A stretch of 6,075 bases of DNA, taken from NCBI GenBank assembly GCA_943325425.2, contig CALPPJ020000093.1, positions 1 through 6,075 on the forward strand, given 5' to 3'. The notes below the pieces were generated by a model. It had not been told where the DNA came from and did no database searches. It was given only the letters and a program-made list of their open reading frames with translations. A program made the translations under genes and the position numbers. Shown here in pieces: positions 1-5,479 of this stretch (positions within the stretch are counted from its first letter, which is position 1; each line of letters starts with the position of its first letter). The stretch comes from Bifidobacterium breve. Lineage in GTDB: Bacteria; Actinomycetota; Acidimicrobiia; Acidimicrobiales; Ilumatobacteraceae.

Positions 1-236
1 AATGCGGTCAACAGACGAGCCGAGTTATGAGACACCATTGCCACTCGCTCGCCCACACCAATTCCGAGAGCATCAAGGCCAGCGGCCTGAGCTCGAGCAC
101 GTTCGGCGACTTGGCGATAAGTGAGTGAATCCCACGACTCGGCGGGCTGATCAGGCTCATCAACGACCGCGATGCGATCGGGGTAGAGCAATTCGGCACG
201 GCGGATGTGATCAATGATGGTCAAAGGAACACGCAT
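1..236 (-). CDS. AMP-binding acyl-CoA synthetase (FadD-like), N-terminal part only, cut by window edge
   Basis: Reading the minus strand from an ATG at 236 gives 78 open codons with no stop before the window edge, so only the N-terminus is present. The protein begins MRVPLTIIDHIRRAELLYPD. At residues 38-68 it has the pattern LTYRQVAERARAQAAGLDAL followed by GIGVGERVAMVSHNSARLL. This is the usual N-terminal signature of class I adenylate-forming enzymes (acyl-CoA synthetases): the 'LTY.ql...' strand, the 'A..L...Gv..GdrVA' segment and the start of the 'n...' helix. The family activates a carboxylic acid, usually a fatty acid, with ATP to an acyl-adenylate and then to acyl-CoA. The AMP-binding P-loop and the catalytic lysine would lie outside the window, so chain-length preference cannot be judged. 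An upstream ATG at about position 257 is out of frame. No clear Shine-Dalgarno precedes the chosen ATG. The gene is divergent from the helicase. Confidence 0.88.
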   Translation of the reverse strand, partial: MRVPLTIIDHIRRAELLYPDRIAVVDEPDQPAESWDSLTYRQVAERARAQAAGLDALGIGVGERVAMVSHNSARLLTA

Positions 237-329
237 GGTTCAACAGTAGGCATTTTGGTGTGTTGACGCCACAACGAATGCATGCGATCGCCCCATATGG
301 ACTTGATCGGGGATACCCTGCAGTTCAAC
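237..329. promoter_or_regulatory. Divergent intergenic region between acyl-CoA synthetase and helicase
   Basis: This stretch separates two divergently transcribed genes and must hold or overlap the promoters of both. No Shine-Dalgarno precedes either start. A TTGACG hexamer on the plus strand at 263-268 resembles a -35 box, but no TATAAT-like hexamer sits 16-18 bp downstream of it. If the helicase starts at 282 or 297 instead of 330, part of this stretch is coding. No operator palindrome is convincing here. Confidence 0.3.
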
Positions 330-1616
330 ATGAGTAATTTCGCCCCCCGCAAGGGAGCGCCTCGGAGTCCGCGTCGTCCGCGTGACTCTGCCGGACAAGA
401 AGAAGTTTCCGGCCCCGCGCAACCCTTAACCAGTATCAATGTGCTTCCGCCAGTCGAGACCCCTACGGGTTTCGCCAAGCTTGGAGTTCCTCCCGAAGTC
501 GATGCAGGTCTTGCTGCTGCCGGCTTTGCCAATCCATTCGCCATTCAGATTGAAGCGATCCCTGTTGCGATGCAAGGTCACGATGTGTGTGGCCGTGCCA
601 AGACCGGTTCGGGTAAGACCCTCGCCTTTGGTGTGCCGATGTTGTCGCGTATTTCGATGAAGGCCGAACCGATGAAGCCCTTGGGCTTGGTGTTGGTGCC
701 GACACGCGAACTGGCAGTGCAAGTTGCCGAAGTTCTTGAACCACTCGCTCGCCATTCGGGACGACATGTCCTGGCTGTTTACGGAGGCGCAAGTCGTCAC
801 CAACAGGTTGAGCACATGGCTAAAGGCATCGAGATTGTCGTTGCGACACCATTGCGCTTGATTGACTTGTTGAAGTCGGACGAGATTGATTTGTCAGCCG
901 TTGAAGTTGTTGTGCTCGACGAAGCCGACCGTATGGCCGATGATGGCTTCACCCCGCAAGTTGAATGGGTATTGCGTCGTTGCACCGGACGTAATCAGAC
1001 AATGTTGTTCTCGGCAACTCTTGATGGCGATGTTGGCCACTTGATTCGCCAGTTCATGACGAACCCAGTCGAAGTTGCGATTGACGAAGCAACCGACACT
1101 GTGGGAACAATGCACCACTTGTGGCTCGCGGTTCACCACATGGACAAAGACAAGGTTGTCTCGGCGATTTCACGTGGTGCGGGTAAGACCGTGGTGTTCT
1201 GTCAGACGAAACGTGTGTGTGATCGCGTGACCGACAATTTGATTGCCCTCGGAATTAATGCCGCAGCAATTCATGGTGACTTGGCTCAGCCAGCTCGCGA
1301 AAAAGCGATGCGACGATTCGCTGAAGGTTCACTGAGTGTTTTGGTGGCAACTGATGTTGCAGCACGCGGTATTGACATTGACGATATTGCGGCCGTGATT
1401 CATTACGAGCCCGCGAAGGACAACAAGGATTACTTGCACCGCTCGGGTCGAACTGCGCGTGCAGGTCGTGATGGTTGGGCCGTGACGTTGGTTGAGTACA
1501 ACCAGCACACTCAAGTGACGATCTTGCAACGTACGATGCGCATGCCGATCACGAAGTCAATCGAAGTCTTCAGTAATAACCCCAAACTCTCCAACCTCGC
1601 CGAATTTCTAGAGTGA
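330..1616 (+). CDS. DEAD-box ATP-dependent RNA helicase
   Basis: This is a complete 428-residue helicase core with both RecA-like domains. Visible motifs, numbered from the ATG at 330: Q motif GFANPFAIQ around 65-73; motif I AKTGSGKT 90-97; motif Ia PTRELA 124-129; GG 152-153; motif Ib TPLRL 173-177; motif II DEAD 197-200; motif III SAT 228-230; motif IV VVFCQT 288-293; motif V ATDVAARGID 340-349; motif VI HRSGRTARAGR 370-380. These define an ATP-driven cytoplasmic RNA-unwinding enzyme of the RhlE/CsdA/DbpA group, which act in ribosome assembly, mRNA turnover or cold adaptation; which of these applies cannot be told. A basic, Pro/Arg-rich N-terminal tail of about 45 residues precedes the core, and no DbpA-type RNA-binding domain follows it. 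Motif Ib is odd because the usual TPGR glycine is leucine. In-frame ATGs at 282 and 297 also exist. I prefer 330 because MSNF is a natural start and it leaves promoter room, but no ribosome site decides it. Confidence 0.95.
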   Translation: MSNFAPRKGAPRSPRRPRDSAGQEEVSGPAQPLTSINVLPPVETPTGFAKLGVPPEVDAGLAAAGFANPFAIQIEAIPVAMQGHDVCGRAKTGSGKTLAFGVPMLSRISMKAEPMKPLGLVLVPTRELAVQVAEVLEPLARHSGRHVLAVYGGASRHQQVEHMAKGIEIVVATPLRLIDLLKSDEIDLSAVEVVVLDEADRMADDGFTPQVEWVLRRCTGRNQTMLFSATLDGDVGHLIRQFMTNPVEVAIDEATDTVGTMHHLWLAVHHMDKDKVVSAISRGAGKTVVFCQTKRVCDRVTDNLIALGINAAAIHGDLAQPAREKAMRRFAEGSLSVLVATDVAARGIDIDDIAAVIHYEPAKDNKDYLHRSGRTARAGRDGWAVTLVEYNQHTQVTILQRTMRMPITKSIEVFSNNPKLSNLAEFLE

Positions 1617-1671
1617 TTCTGGTGCATAATACTTGCGTTTTTCGCAACGATTCTGCACCAGAAGCACAAGG
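1617..1671. repeat. Hairpin repeat copy A (55 bp), directly after the helicase stop codon
   Basis: Copy A begins at the base after the helicase TGA. A left arm (1617-1637) and a right arm (1643-1663) of 21 nt pair around a 5-nt TTTTT loop. The outer 10 bp (TTCTGGTGCA / TGCACCAGAA) and the inner 5 bp (TTGCG / CGCAA) are perfect, with three mismatches between them. An 8-nt tail, GCACAAGG, follows. The same 55-bp unit recurs in the same orientation at 2642-2696, with 46 of 55 positions identical by hand alignment and no gaps. The right arm is identical in both copies, while the left arm and loop carry the differences. No U-tract follows the stem in either direction, so it is not a standard intrinsic terminator, although a terminator role for the convergent genes remains possible. 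Confidence 0.9.
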
Positions 1672-1683
1672 AATACTGAGGGT

Positions 1684-2604
1684 TTAGTAGCCGAATCCGG
1701 TGTAACCGCGGCTGCGGAGAAGGTCGCGAAGAGTTTGGACCACGTATCTTGAGCGGCCTTTGATATCTCGCCAGGTGAAGTGCGCAATGAGCCATCCTTC
1801 TGTCTGGAAATAGATATCGCGCTTGGCGAGTCGTTCAAAGTCTTCTCGCCGCTCGTACTTGCCCCAGCCGTCGGTTTCGCTCGCCACTTTCCATTCAGGC
1901 CAACCTAGATCGGCGCGAAATGGACCGATCGGGATTTGAGTTTCAAATTTTGGAAATTCGTGTCGACCGAGTAGTCGTTGCATTTCGAGTTCAAGTACTG
2001 AATCGGCTGGTTTGCTGGCATATGGCCAAGTAGCGAGTAAGTCGCGCATCGGACCGATTCCGGAACGTCCTCGCTCTGAATGACGGGCGACAGCAGCGAT
2101 GAGACGATCTCGAGAGATATCTGCATTGATCAGCATTTTCTCGGTTGCTAAAGGAAGTTTGTACGGCTCGACCGCCGCAAAGTCAAGAAGCGTGCGCGCT
2201 GCCGATGTTGTTCGAATCTTCTCACGTTTGATCGGAGCAATATCTTCATGATCACGAGGATGATGAAAATGAACCCCAACCACGGGCGTCATTCTTTTCC
2301 TGCCAAGTTTGATGATGTCGATCGGCTCACTTTCTTTGGGGGTCCAAATGCCCCAAAGTGCGGCTGCCGTTCGATGCGATGCGATTCCTAATCCATCGCC
2401 ACTCAGGACTGCGGCAAGTACTGACTGATGCCATGTTGGAGGAAATCCAAAAATGGCTGACACATTCGGATAGATCGGAAGTAGCAAGCCGCGATTATTG
2501 AGGCGATGCCATTGCGATTGAGATATTCCAAGTTCGGCAGCTTGAAAACGTGTAATGAGACCGTGTTGATTGGCAGCACGTTGATGTAACGGTTTGAGAT
2601 CCAT
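1684..2604 (-). CDS. AbiEi-like winged-helix protein with C-terminal Vsr/DUF559-like nuclease domain (orphan)
   Basis: This 306-residue protein starts at the ATG at 2604 (MDLKPLHQRAANQHGLITRF). A TTG at 2634 could extend it by ten residues but has no ribosome site. Residues 1-85 resemble the AbiEi antitoxin N-terminal winged helix: 'QHGLITRFQAAELGIS', then a helix with 'HRLNNRGLLLPIYPNV', then 'SHRTAAALWGI'. Residues 225-300 resemble the very short patch repair/DUF559 nuclease fold. They show FRADLGWP with Asp232, then KVASETDGW with Glu243 and Asp245 as the probable metal ligands of a PD-(D/E)xK site, an Arg/Asp-rich helix, and GWLIAHFTW. Such two-domain proteins are common in actinobacteria, are usually annotated as AbiEi-family antitoxins, and have no settled function. 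No AbiEii nucleotidyltransferase toxin lies next to it, so a classical type IV toxin-antitoxin pair is not supported here. The gene sits alone between two 55-bp hairpin repeats in a convergent intergenic gap. Its role as a homing-type or repeat-linked nuclease is inference. Confidence 0.85.
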   Translation of the reverse strand: MDLKPLHQRAANQHGLITRFQAAELGISQSQWHRLNNRGLLLPIYPNVSAIFGFPPTWHQSVLAAVLSGDGLGIASHRTAAALWGIWTPKESEPIDIIKLGRKRMTPVVGVHFHHPRDHEDIAPIKREKIRTTSAARTLLDFAAVEPYKLPLATEKMLINADISRDRLIAAVARHSERGRSGIGPMRDLLATWPYASKPADSVLELEMQRLLGRHEFPKFETQIPIGPFRADLGWPEWKVASETDGWGKYERREDFERLAKRDIYFQTEGWLIAHFTWRDIKGRSRYVVQTLRDLLRSRGYTGFGY

Positions 2605-2641
2605 GCCCCCAATGTGGGATTGAAGACATATCAAGGGGTGG

Positions 2642-2696
2642 TTCTGGTGCAGAATTTATGCGAAATCCGCAACGATTCTGCACCAGAATCACAAGG
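2642..2696. repeat. Hairpin repeat copy B (55 bp), ending directly at the leuD stop codon
   Basis: This is the second direct copy of the 55-bp unit. Its outer stem is a perfect 14-bp inverted repeat, TTCTGGTGCAGAAT (2642-2655) with ATTCTGCACCAGAA (2675-2688). The inner TGCG/CGCA stem closes an AAATC loop, and a 3x3 internal mismatch separates the two stems. The 8-nt tail TCACAAGG ends at 2696, and the complement of the leuD stop codon begins at 2697. Reading leftward in the leuD direction, no T-run follows the stem, so a canonical intrinsic terminator is not evident. Confidence 0.9.
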
Positions 2697-3284
2697 TTAT
2701 TTGGATAGCCAGGTGGGGCGGGAAGATTCAAAGTTGGTGATTTGATCGGCGTGCGTGAGCGTGATGCCGATGTCATCAAGACCGTTCAAGAATCGATGCT
2801 GATTCTGTGGTTCCATCGGGAACGACTCGGTTAAACCGATACTCGGAACTTCAACGACAAGTCGTTCCATGTCGACCACGATGTTGGTCTTGGGATCAGC
2901 TTCAATCGCGGCCCAGATCTTTTCGACTGCTTCAATCGGCAATGCAACCGGAGCCAAACCATTCTTGGTGCAGTTGTTGCGGAAGATGTCGCTGAAGCTC
3001 GGTGCAATCACCGCATCAAATCCGTATTGCTGAATTGCCCATACTGCGTGTTCGCGTGATGAACCAACTCCGAACGATGGACCAGCAACCAAGATTGATG
3101 CTCCGGCATATCGCTCATCGTTCAATACAAAACTGCGATCATCGCGCCAGGTTGAAAACAAACCAGCTTCGAAGCCAGTTCGTTCAACTCGCTTCAACCA
3201 ATCGGCGGGAATGATTTGGTCGGTGTCAACGTCGCTTCGACGCAAAGGGATTCCGTTACCGGTGAGAATTTGAACACTCTTCAT
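2697..3284 (-). CDS. leuD: 3-isopropylmalate dehydratase small subunit
   Basis: LeuD is the swivel-domain subunit of cytoplasmic isopropylmalate isomerase, which with LeuC converts 2-isopropylmalate to 3-isopropylmalate in leucine synthesis. The 195-residue length is normal for the family. Hallmarks are SDVDTDQIIPADWLKR at 17-32, the substrate-binding loop GSSREHA at 74-80, and FRNNCTKNGL at 101-110. The C-terminal QHRFLNGLDDIGITL is also typical. Its ATG (3284-3282) overlaps the leuC stop in an ATGA, which indicates translational coupling and a shared transcript. The protein looks intact. Its stop codon touches hairpin repeat B, so the operon's 3' end is defined by that structure. Confidence 0.97.
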   Translation of the reverse strand: MKSVQILTGNGIPLRRSDVDTDQIIPADWLKRVERTGFEAGLFSTWRDDRSFVLNDERYAGASILVAGPSFGVGSSREHAVWAIQQYGFDAVIAPSFSDIFRNNCTKNGLAPVALPIEAVEKIWAAIEADPKTNIVVDMERLVVEVPSIGLTESFPMEPQNQHRFLNGLDDIGITLTHADQITNFESSRPTWLSK

Positions 3285-4714
3285 GATTCGTCCTTCACTT
3301 GAGATCTGCCTAAAACTAAATCTGACGGGGTGGCGAAGGTGCCGGCAATTGCAGTTGCTGCGGCGACTTCGGGGGACACTAAGTGAGTACGACCGCCACG
3401 GCCTTGGCGACCTTCGAAGTTGCGGTTGCTCGTACTTGCTGAACGCTCACCTTGCGTGAGTTTGTCGGGGTTCATCGCGAGGCACATTGAACAACCGGGT
3501 TCGCGCCAATCGGCTCCAGCGGCACGGAAGATTTCGTGCAAGCCTTCAGCTTCTGCTTGCGTCTTCACTGAATGGCTTCCAGGAACAACCATCACGCGCG
3601 GAACGGTGACAGTGCGACCTTTCATCACTGAAGCAGCGGCACGCAAGTCTTCGATACGACTGTTGGTACACGAACCAATGAACACCGTGTCAACCTTGAC
3701 ATCGCGCAACAAGGTTCCGGGTGTGAGACCCATGTATTCAAGCGCACGAGCAACGGTCTCACGGGTTGTGGGATCGGCGAAGTCATCAGGTGACGGAATT
3801 GGCGCATCAATGCTCGCGACTTGTGCGGGGTTGGTTCCCCACGTCACTTGCGGCACCAGTGTGCTGGCGTCAATCACTACTTCTTTGTCGAACTTTGCGC
3901 CGGCATCGCTGCTCAAGGTCTTCCAATAGGCAACGGCCTTGTCCCACTCGGCTCCCTTGGGTGCATGAGTGCGACCCTTGAGGTATTCGAACGTGATGTC
4001 GTCCGGTGCAATGAGTCCGGCTTTTGCGCCAGCTTCGATGGTCATGTTGCAGACGGTCATGCGACCTTCCATCGACAATGCCTGAATAGCGGAGCCACGG
4101 AACTCAATGACATAACCAATGCCACCACCGGTTCCGATGTTGCCGATGATTGCCAAGATGATGTCTTTGGCGGTGACGCCAGCGGGCAATGTGCCGTTGA
4201 CTTCAACGCTCATCCACTTGGGTCGGCTTTGGGGGAGAGTCTGCGTGGCGAGCACGTGCTCAACTTCGCTGGTTCCGATTCCGAATGCCAATGAACCGAA
4301 AGCACCATGAGTCGCCGTGTGGCTATCGCCGCACACAATGGTCATGCCGGGCAAGGTGCGACCTTGTTCGGGTCCGATCACGTGCACGATGCCCTGCAAT
4401 GGATTACCCATCGAGAACAGTTCAACACCGAATTCTTTGGCGTTGTTGCGCATGACTTCAACTTGACGAGCCGAGATTGGGTCGGCGATGGGCAAGTGGA
4501 TGTCGGCCGTTGGCACGTTGTGATCTTCGGTGGCCACAGTGAGTTCGGGGCGACGAATCGGGCGATTGGTTAAACGCAGACCATCGAAGGCTTGCGGGCT
4601 TGTCACTTCATGAACGAGGTGCAAGTCGATGTACAAAAGATCGGGTTCGTCAGCGGCCGAGTGCACGACGTGACTGTCCCAAACTTTCTGGGCGAGGGTG
4701 GTGGGGTTGCTCAT
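3281..4714 (-). CDS. leuC: 3-isopropylmalate dehydratase large subunit
   Basis: LeuC is the [4Fe-4S] catalytic subunit of isopropylmalate isomerase in the leucine pathway. From the ATG at 4714 it is 477 residues, close to the family norm of about 470. It begins MSNPTTLAQKVWDSHVV. It shows LLYIDLHLVHEVTSPQAFDGL near 26-46, CGDSHTATHG at 128-137, and the three cluster cysteines: Cys349 in GSCTNSR, and Cys408 and Cys411 in GCSMC. The C-terminal STSNRNFEGRQG segment follows. A strong Shine-Dalgarno, GAGGA, lies 4 nt before this ATG; a TTG 42 nt upstream is in frame but unsupported. The gene is first in the leuCD operon, overlaps leuD by 4 nt, and is divergent from the IclR-type regulator, whose shared promoter region probably controls it. 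The aconitase-family fold and all key residues appear intact. Confidence 0.98.
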   Translation of the reverse strand: MSNPTTLAQKVWDSHVVHSAADEPDLLYIDLHLVHEVTSPQAFDGLRLTNRPIRRPELTVATEDHNVPTADIHLPIADPISARQVEVMRNNAKEFGVELFSMGNPLQGIVHVIGPEQGRTLPGMTIVCGDSHTATHGAFGSLAFGIGTSEVEHVLATQTLPQSRPKWMSVEVNGTLPAGVTAKDIILAIIGNIGTGGGIGYVIEFRGSAIQALSMEGRMTVCNMTIEAGAKAGLIAPDDITFEYLKGRTHAPKGAEWDKAVAYWKTLSSDAGAKFDKEVVIDASTLVPQVTWGTNPAQVASIDAPIPSPDDFADPTTRETVARALEYMGLTPGTLLRDVKVDTVFIGSCTNSRIEDLRAAASVMKGRTVTVPRVMVVPGSHSVKTQAEAEGLHEIFRAAGADWREPGCSMCLAMNPDKLTQGERSASTSNRNFEGRQGRGGRTHLVSPEVAAATAIAGTFATPSDLVLGRSQVKDES

Positions 4715-4718
4715 ATTT

Positions 4719-4723
4719 TCCTC
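4719..4723 (-). promoter_or_regulatory. Ribosome binding site that fixes the leuC start
   Basis: On the minus strand GAGGA lies 4 nt upstream of the ATG at 4714. It is the only strong Shine-Dalgarno seen in this window, and it favours this start over the in-frame TTG at 4756. Confidence 0.8.
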
Positions 4724-4759
4724 AGTTGTTGAGTTTCGTGTAGGTTTATTTCCCAATAT

Positions 4760-4777
4760 GTGAGATAGTATTCTTAC
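4760..4777. promoter_or_regulatory. Imperfect palindrome, candidate operator between leuC and the IclR-type gene
   Basis: GTGAGA-N6-TCTTAC (4760-4765 and 4772-4777) is an imperfect inverted repeat matching at 5 of 6 arm positions. It lies in the 66-bp divergent gap, 3 nt before the regulator's ATG, and covers the likely -10 boxes of both directions. NdgR/LtbR-type IclR proteins are known to act at the leuCD promoter in Streptomyces and Corynebacterium, which makes this the natural operator. Binding itself is inference from position and symmetry. Confidence 0.45.
4766..4771 (+). promoter_or_regulatory. Candidate -10 box of a leaderless promoter for the IclR-type gene
   Basis: TAGTAT fits the TAnnnT form of an actinobacterial -10 element and ends 9 nt before the ATG at 4781. 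The expected transcription start therefore falls on or next to the start codon. No Shine-Dalgarno precedes the gene, as expected for a leaderless mRNA. No good -35 was seen. On the other strand TACTAT (4770-4765) overlaps it and could serve leuC, giving a leader of roughly 45 nt. Confidence 0.45.
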
Positions 4778-4780
4778 TGT

Positions 4781-5428
4781 ATGGACAGCATATCGGGCGT
4801 CGGAGTTGTTGACAAGGTCATTGCGGTCTTGCGCGCCCTAGAAACCAATGGTGCGTCCTCGTTGATCGAACTTCAAGACGCCACGGGTATGCCTCGGGCC
4901 ACGGCCCACCGTCTGGCATCAGCGTTAGAGGACCACGGCTTGGTGCGACGCGACAGCAACGGACGATTTGCACTCGGCTGGGGTCTTGTTGGACTGGGTA
5001 AGGCCGCAGCATCGGCTTTGCCATTGGTTGAAATGGCGCGTCCAGTGCTTGACGAATTGCGGGCGACTACTGGCGAGTCGGTGCAGTTGTATGTACGCGA
5101 AGGTGAAGGTCGTCGTTGCGTGGTTTCGCTGGAGTCTCCACACGGATTGCGCTGGATCGTTCCGGAAGGTTCGTTGTTGCCACTCGGTGCAGGTTCGGCT
5201 GGTCACGTTTTAGAAGGTGAACGTGTTGATAAGCGGGGCTGGATTCAATCAATCGGCGAACGTGAAGCTGGCGTGGCTTCGGTCAGTGCGCCAGTGATGA
5301 ATGCTCAGGGAATTATCGTCGCGGCGATCAGCGTGAGTGGTCCGATTGAACGCTTATCGCGCAAGCCTGGTGAGCGACACGGCGCAGCAGTTGTTGAAGC
5401 TGCCAAAGACTTAGCAAAACTTCTGTAG
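4781..5428 (+). CDS. IclR-family transcriptional regulator, NdgR/LtbR-like
   Basis: This 215-residue regulator has an N-terminal winged helix-turn-helix (about 5-62: GVGVVDKVIAVLRALE, then LIELQDATGMPRATAHRLASALEDHGLVRR). A C-terminal IclR ligand-binding domain follows (about 80-215), with GESVQLYVREGEGRRCVVSL at 98-117, HGLRWIVPEG, and GEREAGVASVSAPV near 159-172 leading to AAISVSGPIERL. This matches NdgR of Streptomyces and LtbR of Corynebacterium, which regulate leucine and other amino-acid genes. The divergent leuC-leuD neighbour strongly supports the same role. The protein is about 20 residues shorter than the NdgR proteins I recall, because the segment between GSAGHVL and RGWIQSIGERE is compressed; this could be normal for the lineage. 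The start is set by the conserved N-terminus next to a leaderless-type -10. It probably regulates itself and leuCD from the shared gap. Confidence 0.93.
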   Translation: MDSISGVGVVDKVIAVLRALETNGASSLIELQDATGMPRATAHRLASALEDHGLVRRDSNGRFALGWGLVGLGKAAASALPLVEMARPVLDELRATTGESVQLYVREGEGRRCVVSLESPHGLRWIVPEGSLLPLGAGSAGHVLEGERVDKRGWIQSIGEREAGVASVSAPVMNAQGIIVAAISVSGPIERLSRKPGERHGAAVVEAAKDLAKLL

Positions 5429-5453
5429 TCACTGCTGTTTCCATCGCCGTTTA

Positions 5454-5471
5454 TGTGGGTTCATTCCCACA
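5454..5471 (+). other. Short perfect hairpin before the downstream gene
   Basis: TGTGGG (5454-5459) and CCCACA (5466-5471) form a 6-bp perfect stem with a TTCATT loop, 8 nt before the ATG at 5480 and 25 nt after the IclR-type stop. No T-run follows. It may be a weak terminator or a 5' leader hairpin near the ribosome site. It argues against the upstream ATG at 5453, which would make the hairpin coding. Confidence 0.45.
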
Positions 5472-5479
5472 GTACGGGC

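Larger units (their letters stand above)
1617..2696. mobile_element. Candidate one-gene cassette bounded by direct hairpin repeats
   Basis: The block consists of repeat A, the minus-strand AbiEi/Vsr-like gene, and repeat B. It fills the whole space between the TGA of the helicase (ending 1616) and the stop of convergent leuD (2697-2699). The repeat period is 1025 bp, so loss of one repeat plus the gene would leave one 55-bp hairpin exactly spanning the two stop codons. No transposase, target-site duplication or terminal inverted repeat was found. What is seen is the repeat-gene-repeat structure; that it moves or arose by insertion is inference. An alternative is a local duplication of a convergent-gene hairpin around an old resident gene. 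Confidence 0.4.

Noticed and set aside
284..291. GCGATCGC palindrome, resembling the cyanobacterial HIP1 octamer
   Set aside because: It is a single occurrence and the gene content points to an actinobacterium, so chance is sufficient.
1684..2604. Classical type IV toxin-antitoxin pair
   Set aside because: No AbiEii-like nucleotidyltransferase is next to the AbiEi-like gene, and both neighbours are complete housekeeping genes.
1617..2696. Insertion sequence with a transposase or CRISPR-like array
   Set aside because: There are only two repeat copies, no transposase motif, no terminal inverted repeats around the whole block and no target duplication; the spacing holds a gene, not spacers.
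3420..4573. Several long plus-strand open frames opposite leuC
   Set aside because: They are antisense shadows of leuC; their translations show no family motifs, whereas the minus-strand frame has all the LeuC residues.
4715..4780. Leucine attenuator or T-box leader before leuC
   Set aside because: The gap is only 66 bp, with no leader peptide rich in leucine codons and no terminator/antiterminator pairing.
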